Below, piece by piece: positions 1 through 6,014 of a stretch of 8,474 nucleotides of DNA (positions are counted from its first letter, which is position 1; each line of letters starts with the position of its first letter). Position numbers and translations under genes: made by a program. The notes under the pieces are model-generated. The model saw only the letters and a list, made by a program, of their open reading frames with translations. It made no database searches and was not told where the DNA came from. Where the stretch lies: contig CALMWI010000389.1 of NCBI GenBank assembly GCA_937873545.1, positions 1-8,474 of the forward strand, given 5' to 3'. The DNA comes from an uncultured bacterium. GTDB lineage: Bacteria; UBA4055.

Positions 1-334
1 CTAAAACTAATCTTTCGTCCATTGATGTTGTGCTCAGGATCAGAAAAAAGATAAAACTGATAAAAACATAGAACCGGAACGGAGGCATATATCTTTCGCG
101 TTTGCCCTGAATGTATTCGCCCGCCAGCCGACCGGGATGTAGCAGGAGCGATTTCAAAGTTCTGAGAACTCTCGTATCGAACGCAAAAACATTTCCCGCA
201 AAATCAATTATCAGAAAGTGGAACGGGATATCATAGTTCTTTTTTGACTGGCCGCATTCGGGGCAGAAATTGCCTGAGAATTCGGTATCGCAGTTCCTGC
301 ATTTAATTATCTCTTTCGCTTTATCTTCTGTCAT
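1..334 (-). CDS. DUF3667 family membrane protein (3' end beyond window)
   Basis: This is the N-terminal 111 residues of a gene that runs off the left edge. The start is an ATG that shares an ATGA with the stop of the upstream DUF523-DUF1722 gene, so the two are probably translationally coupled. Residues 12-27 form a four-cysteine zinc-ribbon-like knuckle (CRNC then CPECGQ). They are followed by the stretch HPGRLAGEYIQGKRERYMPP (66-85) and a hydrophobic segment at about 87-103. The order cysteine knuckle, then PGR..EYIQGKR.RY..PFR, then a membrane helix is the hallmark of DUF3667. Members are multi-pass inner-membrane proteins common in Bacteroidota and relatives, and they have no established function. 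The remaining membrane helices are outside the window. Family assignment is fairly sure; no role can be given. It is the last visible gene of the leftward operon. Confidence 0.85.
   Translation of the reverse strand, partial: MTEDKAKEIIKCRNCDTEFSGNFCPECGQSKKNYDIPFHFLIIDFAGNVFAFDTRVLRTLKSLLLHPGRLAGEYIQGKRERYMPPFRFYVFISFIFFLILSTTSMDERLVL
331..334 (-). promoter_or_regulatory. ATGA stop-start overlap (translational coupling)
   Basis: The minus strand reads ATGA here: TGA ends the DUF523-DUF1722 frame and the ATG opens the DUF3667 frame. A four-base overlap of this kind usually means that ribosomes finishing the first gene re-initiate on the second. It supports the choice of start for the DUF3667 gene, which lacks a strong separate ribosome binding site. 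Confidence 0.7.
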
Positions 335-1278
335 GAGTGATTCCTAAGTTTTAATTCAAGCGGATGAGGATTCAGATAGACCTGGTCGAGAAGATATTCA
401 GGCTTGAATTTTCTGACATAATGGTTTAAAAGAGTGACCGGGACGATCTGGGGCACAAGCCCGTCGTGATACTTTGTTATAACTTCGTTAAGCTCGGCTT
501 TTTCGTCAGTGCCGAGATCTTTTTTGAAATATCCCATAATATGCTGTAAAGTGTTGGTATTTTTCTTTCTTGTGGCAGTAAGTTTAAGGTATTTTGAAAG
601 TAAGGTCAGATAGGAATCGTAAATCTCGTTTATGGGATATTTCCTGGCTCCGGCAACAAGTTTGCCGAGCTCTTTTAGACCGGTGTCTGAATGCGACATT
701 ATCAGATATTTGTGAGCGGTGTGGAATCTGACAAGTTCGCCGACTGATCTCTTTCGTTCAAGAAGCTCATTCCACCTCTGGAACACGAATATCCTCTCGA
801 TGAAATTCTCCCTCAGAATGTCGTCATTCAGTCTGCCTTCTTCCTCGACGGGAAGGCAGGGGAATTTTTGCATGAACGCGTTGGCAAAAATGCCTACACC
901 GGTCTTCTCGGCGTAGCCCTTGTCGTTATAAACTTTAACGCGTTCCATTCCCGATGACGGCGACTTCGCTTTAAAAATGAAGCCGCAAAGCTTCTTCTGC
1001 CCGAGCTGTTCGAGAACCGGCTCCATCCACTTCCTCATCTGAGGCGTAATATCTTTGCCTGATCTCTGAGTAAGAAGCTTAATTTCGCCTTTCACATCTA
1101 CAAGTCTCATAGCCTCGCGGGGAATGGAAAGTCCGCATTCGACTTCGGGACAGACGGGAACGAAATCGACGAATCCGCCGAGAACATCTTTTAAAAATCT
1201 GTCGAGCTTATGCCCGCCGTCGTATCTTACATTGTTACCCAGAAGGCATGAGCTGATACCTACTACAGGTCTTTCCAT
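331..1278 (-). CDS. DUF523-DUF1722 fusion protein (YbbK/YbgA type)
   Basis: The 315-residue protein has two recognisable domains. Residues 1 to about 150 are DUF523: SSCLLGNNVRYDGGHK (9-24), CPEVECGL (43-50), PREAMRLV (53-60) and KSPSSGMERVKVY (105-117). Residues about 185-305 are DUF1722 as in E. coli YbgA: HTAHKYLIMSHS (186-197), ATRKKNTNTLQHIMGYFK (235-252), IVPVTLLNHY (278-287) and YLNPHPLELKLRN (301-313). The length is normal for the fused form. Some stand-alone DUF523 proteins (TudS) are [4Fe-4S] thiouracil desulfidases whose cluster is held by three conserved cysteines. Here C11 and C43 are present, but the usual Cys of the SPSC motif is Ser109 (codon TCG). DUF1722 has no firm biochemical role. 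The start ATG has an AGGCGG-type ribosome binding site just upstream and lies 13 bases from the stop of the preceding gene. The protein is probably cytoplasmic, with no signal peptide, which is unlike the four genes before it. Confidence 0.93.
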   Translation of the reverse strand: MERPVVGISSCLLGNNVRYDGGHKLDRFLKDVLGGFVDFVPVCPEVECGLSIPREAMRLVDVKGEIKLLTQRSGKDITPQMRKWMEPVLEQLGQKKLCGFIFKAKSPSSGMERVKVYNDKGYAEKTGVGIFANAFMQKFPCLPVEEEGRLNDDILRENFIERIFVFQRWNELLERKRSVGELVRFHTAHKYLIMSHSDTGLKELGKLVAGARKYPINEIYDSYLTLLSKYLKLTATRKKNTNTLQHIMGYFKKDLGTDEKAELNEVITKYHDGLVPQIVPVTLLNHYVRKFKPEYLLDQVYLNPHPLELKLRNHS

Positions 1279-1291
1279 ATCCTACCGCCTT

Positions 1292-2191
1292 TTATTTTAG
1301 GGCGTATCCTAACGTCATAGAGTGACTGTTATCGCCTTCCTCGTCAGAGAAAGGCGTGAAAGAATAATCAAAAGAGAATTTATCCGCAACGATCCCGATG
1401 CCTGTAGAAAAAGGCATACCCTCGTTCATCGCCCGGAAACCCGATCTGAAGAAAAATCTTTTTAGATATGAAACCTCGATCCCGGTATAGTTTTCCGTCT
1501 CTCCGTCGTTAAAAAGATATCTTGTACTGTTCCCTATCTTAAGATCCATATTGAATGAAGTTTCATATATATAGCCGAGCCCGAACAGAATATCGGCAGG
1601 AAGTTCGGTCCTTTTCTCGTCCAGTTTGCTCATGGTCCCGATATTATTGACCGACAGACCGATATTGAGATTTTTTACGAATTTACATTCGCGGAATATA
1701 CCAGCTGAACCTGCAAATCCGTATGAATCCTCATACTCTATTTTCTCGAAAAGATATTTTCCGCTTACGCCGAAATTGATCCCGGAACTGAATTTATAAA
1801 CATAATTCGCAGCGGCTATCAGATTCGAAGAACCGAATTCATATATAGGTTCATCAGAAGGAACATCGTAAGCTTTCAGTCCCGAAATATTCAAATTAGA
1901 AAGGATAAATCCGTACTGATGATCATCCTCTCTGTATGAAATCGAGAACAAGCTCGCTTCGGCATCCTCGAAAAGTATCTTGTAAGATACGCAGGCCGTT
2001 ACCTTTTCGACACCCATGGTTGAAGCAGGATTTAATGCCGCGTTCCCGACCGAACTTGAAAACAGATATGATGTCTGGGCTGTCGAGACCTCTTTTGCAG
2101 TCATTTCGGTCCTTAAGAAATAAAATCCGCTTTCAGCCAATATCAGTCCGCTCAAGCTTATGATCAAGAAAATTAAATACTTACCGTTCAT
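1292..2191 (-). CDS. PorQ/PorV-type outer-membrane beta-barrel protein
   Basis: The 299-residue protein begins with a clear signal peptide (residues 1-19, MNGKYLIFLIISLSGLILAE). Next comes a degenerate form of the PorV/PorQ N-terminal signature: GFYFLRTEMTAKEVSTAQ (22-39), then NAALNPAS (50-57), where the NPA motif is the most conserved element. The remainder alternates short amphipathic beta strands with polar turns, as expected of a FadL-like barrel in the outer membrane. In Porphyromonas, PorV and PorQ belong to the T9SS attachment complex that releases and anchors cargo. Here the match is to the family fold and motif, not to one orthologue. PorQ is slightly preferred over PorV because the signature begins with F.F rather than the GA.FLK.G.GAR form. 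An AGGGAT ribosome binding site precedes the ATG. The gene sits 20 bases after the PorV-like gene, suggesting that the two barrels are made together. Confidence 0.72.
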   Translation of the reverse strand: MNGKYLIFLIISLSGLILAESGFYFLRTEMTAKEVSTAQTSYLFSSSVGNAALNPASTMGVEKVTACVSYKILFEDAEASLFSISYREDDHQYGFILSNLNISGLKAYDVPSDEPIYEFGSSNLIAAANYVYKFSSGINFGVSGKYLFEKIEYEDSYGFAGSAGIFRECKFVKNLNIGLSVNNIGTMSKLDEKRTELPADILFGLGYIYETSFNMDLKIGNSTRYLFNDGETENYTGIEVSYLKRFFFRSGFRAMNEGMPFSTGIGIVADKFSFDYSFTPFSDEEGDNSHSMTLGYALK

Positions 2192-2211
2192 TTTTATCCC
2201 TGAATTTTAAA

Positions 2212-3168
2212 TTAAAAGAAAAATCTCCATGAAAGCGAGTGCGGATCGAATTCGCTGATCTCTTCCTGAGTATATGAATAATCTATGATCATTTTTTTGC
2301 CTAACAGATCAAACTCGTACCCGAAACCCGCGCTCAGCCATCCGGAAATTGTTCCCATCCTTAAAGCTATGGCGCTGTCCTTCTCGTCATATCTCTTAGT
2401 CCATTCGATGCCGAAACCATAACCGTAACTGTCGAATTCATTCGAATTTATGTCTGAATAAACCGCGATCTCCCTGTTGAATTCCGGATACCAGGCGACA
2501 CCGAGAGAATATGAAGCGGGATAATAATCTGTTGTGGCGGAACCGTCAGTCCAGACCTTTGAGCTGTCCCACGCGTTCTTTCCCTTCACATTCTTTGCGG
2601 CAAGTCCGAAAACGATGCTTTTGTACTGAGGAATAAAGACGTTCAGTCCGGCATCGTAGGCAAAAGTAAGTGAAGTGACGCTTTCTCCTTCAGTATCGAA
2701 TTCCGGGAATCTCGCCCATACAAGCTTGGTCGTTACGCCTATGGAAAGGAATTCCTTCGGCTTCAATCCGAAATTAAGATAGAACATATTCTCGTTGTAT
2801 GTATAAGTATCGAACCGGTCGCCGTTCTTGTCCCTTCCTTCTATCTCGTCGGTGCCCGAATATAATATCCCTCCGCTTATCACCGCATTGTTCTTTACGG
2901 GATGAACATATGACAGGTAAGCAAAATTTCTGTCCATGGATAATATCTTCATTCCGGTAAGTACCTGTTTTTCTGTCACTGCTGAGGCGGTTGCGGGATT
3001 AAAGAATATCGAATAGGCAGAAATCATGTCTGCGGTCATAGCCCTTCCCAGACTCTCCGACCTTGCGTCCAGACCGTACCTTAAAAATGCGCCTGCCATT
3101 CCTGCCGTCTCTGTGCCGGAAACAGAGATCAGTGCCGTTATAAATATTACCGATATAGTTCTTTTCAT
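2212..3168 (-). CDS. PorV family (UPF0164-type) outer-membrane beta-barrel protein
   Basis: The 318-residue protein has an N-terminal signal peptide (about residues 1-19). It then carries the typical PorV-family signature: GAFLRYGLDARSESLGRA (26-43), followed by a short spacer and FFNPATASAV (55-64). Repeated beta strands with aromatic girdle residues fill the rest. The chain ends SLSWRFFF, and a C-terminal phenylalanine is the usual signal for barrel insertion by BamA. PorV proteins of the T9SS bind the C-terminal domains of secreted cargo at the outer membrane and carry them to the sortase PorU. In non-Bacteroidota members of the FCB group many PorV paralogues exist with unknown partners. 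The gene immediately upstream encodes a protein with exactly such a C-terminal domain, 14 bases away, so it is an obvious candidate client. A GGCGG ribosome binding site lies before the ATG. Confidence 0.82.
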   Translation of the reverse strand: MKRTISVIFITALISVSGTETAGMAGAFLRYGLDARSESLGRAMTADMISAYSIFFNPATASAVTEKQVLTGMKILSMDRNFAYLSYVHPVKNNAVISGGILYSGTDEIEGRDKNGDRFDTYTYNENMFYLNFGLKPKEFLSIGVTTKLVWARFPEFDTEGESVTSLTFAYDAGLNVFIPQYKSIVFGLAAKNVKGKNAWDSSKVWTDGSATTDYYPASYSLGVAWYPEFNREIAVYSDINSNEFDSYGYGFGIEWTKRYDEKDSAIALRMGTISGWLSAGFGYEFDLLGKKMIIDYSYTQEEISEFDPHSLSWRFFF

Positions 3169-3182
3169 AAATTTCCGCCGTT

Positions 3183-4646
3183 CTATTCAAATATTATGAT
3201 CTTGTTCCATACATCGCCGTCATCCGATGAAATGATGTAGAAATAAACGCCGTTGGCAATAGTCTTGCCCTGATCGTCTTTTCCGTCCCATGCGATATAA
3301 TGTTCGCCCGGAAGAAAACTTTCGGAGTTTTTCAGTTTTCTTACTTTTTCCATAGCGAAATTATAGATGCTGCAGGACACCTGTGATGAACTTTTAAGTT
3401 TAAACTGCAGTTTTGCTTCACCGAATTTTACGGGTGAGAAAGGATTCGGATATGCGTAGGTTCCGTTAGATGAATCGCCTGAAGGCTCGTAAGCCTCGAT
3501 CATTTTCCATGTATTACCGTCATCTTCCGATACTGCCATGCCCATGCCAGTTCCGGCGAACATCATGCCGTTCTGATAAAGGAATGAATATACTTTATCG
3601 ATCACGATATGATCTTTTTTTATTCCCGACCACGCTTTGATATTGTAATTCTCCCAATAGCTGCCGTTATCCGACGATTTCCATAAACCGCTCTCGCCGC
3701 ATGCAAAAACATCGTTGTTATGAAAACCGAAGCTGAATATCTTTTCTCCTGTCAGGCATTTATTCCAGGTCAGGCCGTTATTATCTGTATATGAAACGCC
3801 GTTGATCTCGGCCGCGTTCTCAGCCAGCCATGTCGCCGCGTAAACATATTCCTTACTGTCGGCCGTATTAAGATTTGACGCGATTGCCGTAACGAAGTTG
3901 CCCGTCAGTCCGGCTGAATAAGTGAACTGTTTCCAGATCCTTAAGCTGTCAGGCACATTATAATCGCTGCACAGGTTTATTCCCTCTGCAGTCCCCACCC
4001 AGATGTTGCCGCTGCCTGTAATATGAACGGAGAACATTCTCTGGTTCATATAATTAAAAGGGTCCCACTCGTTCTGATCGCATGTTAGGGTTCTCCATGT
4101 ATTCCCCTGATCGTCCGATTTCTGTAAAGACTGCCCGAAACATGCCATCCATATACCGCCCAGAGAATCGCAGGCCATATCGTAGGCAAGGCCCTGGATA
4201 GGCGTGATGCCCGGCTGCGGGAAATGCGTCCATGTTCTTCCGGAATCGGCGGACATGTGCACTCCGGTTCCTGTAGGAAGAAAAACGCCTTCGTCCGTAA
4301 TAAATGAATCCGCCGCGGTCGTCATCCAGATATTGCTGAACCTGTCTATCGCGATAGAGCTCGACCCGCCGTAACCCGGAACTGAGTTTCTCCATTTCAG
4401 ATCGCCGATCGTGCCTAATGTGCTGTACCCGACCGAAAATCCTGCGCCTGTCGCTGCGAACACTGCTGAATCCGCAGCCGGATCCGCATCGGGATCTTTT
4501 AAAATATCAAGAATAAAATTGCTCTCAGTCCTGTCCTGTTCCGTCCAGTCTTTTGTATCTTTGCTTTTAAGCCTGAAATCCGAAGGCTGGAAGGCAGCTG
4601 CAGAAAAACTAATTAAAAGGATCGATATAAATGAAACCGCTTTCAT
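3183..4646 (-). CDS. Secreted Asp-box beta-propeller protein with T9SS-like C-terminal domain
   Basis: The start at 4646 gives 487 residues beginning MKAVSFISILLISFSAAA, a good signal peptide, and it has a GGAG ribosome binding site five bases upstream. An ATG 39 bases further upstream is in frame but would put a polar KKLQKEQNG stretch before the signal peptide, so it was not chosen. Five BNR/Asp-box motifs lie at 132-139 (SADSGRTW), 177-184 (SDDQGNTW), 287-294 (TDNNGLTW), 324-331 (SSDNGSYW) and 373-380 (SEDDGNTW), with propeller blade motifs such as NIWVGTAEG (214-222). Residues 398-487 form a FlgD/T9SS-type Ig-like end domain: AYPNPFSP, then IAWDGKDDQGKTIANGVYFY, then a final KIIIFE. This indicates export and retention at the surface. 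No sialidase active-site set is evident, so a structural or binding role is likelier than an enzymatic one. The layout resembles PorZ, the propeller subunit of the T9SS attachment complex, but is shorter. It overlaps the lipoprotein gene by 38 bases. Confidence 0.85.
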   Translation of the reverse strand: MKAVSFISILLISFSAAAFQPSDFRLKSKDTKDWTEQDRTESNFILDILKDPDADPAADSAVFAATGAGFSVGYSTLGTIGDLKWRNSVPGYGGSSSIAIDRFSNIWMTTAADSFITDEGVFLPTGTGVHMSADSGRTWTHFPQPGITPIQGLAYDMACDSLGGIWMACFGQSLQKSDDQGNTWRTLTCDQNEWDPFNYMNQRMFSVHITGSGNIWVGTAEGINLCSDYNVPDSLRIWKQFTYSAGLTGNFVTAIASNLNTADSKEYVYAATWLAENAAEINGVSYTDNNGLTWNKCLTGEKIFSFGFHNNDVFACGESGLWKSSDNGSYWENYNIKAWSGIKKDHIVIDKVYSFLYQNGMMFAGTGMGMAVSEDDGNTWKMIEAYEPSGDSSNGTYAYPNPFSPVKFGEAKLQFKLKSSSQVSCSIYNFAMEKVRKLKNSESFLPGEHYIAWDGKDDQGKTIANGVYFYIISSDDGDVWNKIIIFE

Positions 4647-5823
4647 TGCTGCTCCGTTTTGTTCTTTTTGAAGTTTCTTTAACAAATATCAGCTGGCCGG
4701 AGATCACAGAACCGGTATTGCCTGCTTTATCTTCAGCCTGTATGGTAAAAGGGTAAACCGCTTCCTGATTTGTGCTTTTCACTTTAAAAGTGGCCGTATA
4801 GATCCCGTCGTTCTTCAGAATGTCGCCGCTGTTGTACGGGTAGAAATTCTCATTGCCGTCGTCGCGCATGTTAAAAGGAAATGAGTTCACGGTTATGATC
4901 ACATTTTTAATATCCTGATATTCAAGATGCCCCTGGGGATCGTTCGGTTTTACCGTCACGCTGAAATAAACAGAATCCTGAGCAGGAATAAAAACCGTAT
5001 CCGGATATTGAAGCCCGTTTAAAGACGGGGCGAAGTTCCTTATCGTTACATTAGAAAAATCCATCGAAGACGATTCACCGTACATATCCGTAGCTTCGAG
5101 ATTAAATCTGTAATTCCTTAGCGTAGGAATTCCGGCGGCATAAGTTGAATCGAGATTAAAAATAAAATCAGTTGGGTTATCGGCTCTTTTATATATATTT
5201 TCTTTTAACAAAGTTCCCGAAATGTTATAAAGCCTGAGCCTCAGCTCCTGCTCGTCATACGGCACTGCCGCGTTGTTGCTGTCGGACACTGCCACCGTGA
5301 CCGTTCTTGTTTCAAAACCTGAATCAAAAATATCCGAATCGGCAAGCCCTGTTACCAGATCGATTTCAGGAGCAGAATTCTTAACTACATAAACAACGCC
5401 GGGCGAATCCGAACCGAGAAGTATCGAGTCGTTCAACGTAAACTCTACATCGAGAACCCAGGTTCCTTCTTCGGGAATATCAGCCGCGTTTATACCGCCC
5501 GACCAGATATTGTTTGATGCCGCCAGATCGCATCTGAGAAACCCGTCGCTGACCCCGTCATCATAAAGATCGATCCTGATCTGAATACTGTCTTTTCTTA
5601 AAAAAGCTTTCGTACCGAATCCCTCTTCTTTCAGATAATCGGTTTCTACGGCAATTCTGAAATCGTAGTTTATATCTTTCATGAACTGTATTCTGTCGGA
5701 TATGACCGACGTTTCGATGTCAAGCCGGACATAATCCGATCCTTCATTGCAGCATGTCTCTTCTTCGCATGATGAAAAGAACATCAAAGCGGCGAAAGCG
5801 GTCAGCAGGTATTTTAATTTCAT
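4609..5823 (-). CDS. Lipoprotein with Ig-like domains, first gene of leftward operon
   Basis: The 404-residue protein opens with a lipoprotein signal peptide, MKLKYLLTAFAALMFFSSC, making Cys19 the lipidated residue. Glu20-Glu22 follow directly, an acidic run that in Bacteroidota often routes lipoproteins to the cell surface. The mature part is rich in beta structure, with domain joints at NSAPEIDL (149-156) and NFAPSLNG (263-270), which suggests three Ig- or cadherin-like domains. Two segments resemble each other: IDLYDDGVSDGF (84-95) and FNMRDDGNENF (317-327) followed by DILKNDGIYTATF (334-346). This DDG...DG.Y pattern recalls the choice-of-anchor X type of domain. The last 20 residues (from about 385) are basic and polar and overlap the start of the next gene by 38 bases. 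No enzymatic motif is visible. Being first in the operon, before a T9SS-like propeller and two barrels, it may be a surface partner of them, but that is inference. An AGGCG ribosome binding site precedes the ATG. Confidence 0.82.
   Translation of the reverse strand: MKLKYLLTAFAALMFFSSCEEETCCNEGSDYVRLDIETSVISDRIQFMKDINYDFRIAVETDYLKEEGFGTKAFLRKDSIQIRIDLYDDGVSDGFLRCDLAASNNIWSGGINAADIPEEGTWVLDVEFTLNDSILLGSDSPGVVYVVKNSAPEIDLVTGLADSDIFDSGFETRTVTVAVSDSNNAAVPYDEQELRLRLYNISGTLLKENIYKRADNPTDFIFNLDSTYAAGIPTLRNYRFNLEATDMYGESSSMDFSNVTIRNFAPSLNGLQYPDTVFIPAQDSVYFSVTVKPNDPQGHLEYQDIKNVIITVNSFPFNMRDDGNENFYPYNSGDILKNDGIYTATFKVKSTNQEAVYPFTIQAEDKAGNTGSVISGQLIFVKETSKRTKRSSNESGFIYIDPFN
4652..4655 (-). promoter_or_regulatory. 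Ribosome binding site deciding the propeller gene start
   Basis: The minus strand reads GGAG here, five bases before the ATG at 4646. It lies inside the coding sequence of the upstream lipoprotein. It favours the inner ATG, which opens directly on a signal peptide, over the in-frame ATG at 4685. Confidence 0.65.
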
Positions 5824-5862
5824 TTTACGCCTGTTTTTTTATTTACCTTTTAAACGAACTGA

Positions 5863-5891
5863 AAAATAAAACTTTTGTTTTACTTTGTCAA
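5863..5891 (-). promoter_or_regulatory. Sigma-70-type promoter of the leftward operon
   Basis: On the minus strand TTGACA (5891-5886) is a perfect -35 box. It is followed by exactly 17 bases and then TATTTT (5868-5863) as a -10 box. Transcription would begin near 5856, giving a leader of about 33 bases before the lipoprotein ATG at 5823. The boxes are seen directly; activity is inferred, since promoter consensus may differ in this phylum. Confidence 0.6.
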
Positions 5892-5902
5892 CCTGACAGG
5901 TT
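5890..5902. promoter_or_regulatory. Palindromic operator candidate
   Basis: AACCTG-A-CAGGTT is a perfect 6+1+6 inverted repeat. Its left end covers the first two bases of the leftward -35 box. The half-site CAGGTT occurs again at 5921-5926, exactly 24 bases further on. Placement over and upstream of the -35 box fits a regulator binding site that could affect both operons. The regulator is unknown and is not encoded in the window. Confidence 0.4.
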
Positions 5903-5946
5903 AAACAAAATAAATGTCTGCAGGTTCAATATATCGATAAAAATGA

Positions 5947-5975
5947 TTTTTTTGTAGCTTTTGCAATATTATATT
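5947..5975 (+). promoter_or_regulatory. Possible weak promoter of the rightward operon
   Basis: A -10-like TATATT lies at 5970-5975 with only a T-rich stretch, not a real -35 box, 17 bases upstream. Transcription from it would begin near 5982, about 33 bases before the preferred start of the MCE gene at 6015. The match is weak, and any AT-rich stretch would offer something similar. Confidence 0.22.
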
Positions 5976-6014
5976 CTTATTTTTATGAGAAGGTTAACTT
6001 TTACGGGACTGATG

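Larger units (their letters stand above)
5824..6014. other. Divergent intergenic regulatory region
   Basis: This is the only sizeable non-coding gap in the window, and the two envelope operons are read away from it. It contains a strong leftward promoter, a 13-base palindrome with a repeated half-site, an 8-base palindrome TATCGATA at 5932-5939, and a very AT-rich stretch at 5939-5986 where a rightward promoter must lie. No small gene or RNA is evident in it. Confidence 0.7.

Noticed and set aside
719..916. Open frame on the plus strand, 65 codons
   Set aside because: It lies wholly antisense to the DUF523-DUF1722 gene, whose family motifs are unmistakable, and has no ribosome binding site or recognisable content.
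1936..2163. Open frame on the plus strand, 75 codons
   Set aside because: It is antisense to the signal peptide and signature region of the PorQ-like gene and is rich in Arg, Ser and Pro as expected of a shadow frame.
2999..3190. Open frame on the minus strand, 63 codons
   Set aside because: It is an alternative frame over the start of the PorV-like gene, which has the signal peptide and family signature.
4054..4395. Open frame on the minus strand, 113 codons
   Set aside because: It is an out-of-frame reading of the propeller gene. The true frame carries the Asp-box motifs across the same bases.
3183..4646. Sialidase annotation for the Asp-box protein
   Set aside because: Asp-boxes are structural and occur in many non-enzymatic propellers. 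I see no convincing FRIP motif or arginine triad, so no enzyme activity is claimed.
4411..4671. Open frame on the plus strand, 86 codons
   Set aside because: It is antisense to the N-terminal part of the propeller gene and shows no domain or start signal.
5899..5927. Second leftward promoter, TTGAAC with GTTTAA after 17 bases
   Set aside because: The -10 box is poor, and a much better promoter overlaps the region just downstream.
5754..5957. Open frame on the plus strand reaching into the intergenic gap
   Set aside because: It starts inside the antisense of the lipoprotein signal peptide and runs across the leftward promoter. Its composition in the gap is that of random AT-rich DNA.
5961..6014. 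Upstream starts for the MCE gene (TTG 5961, ATG 5985, ATG 6012)
   Set aside because: The TTG and the first ATG lack a ribosome binding site and lie within or next to the likely promoter. They would add an unusual lead before the membrane helix. ATG 6012 is only three bases from GGGA, so 6015 fits better.
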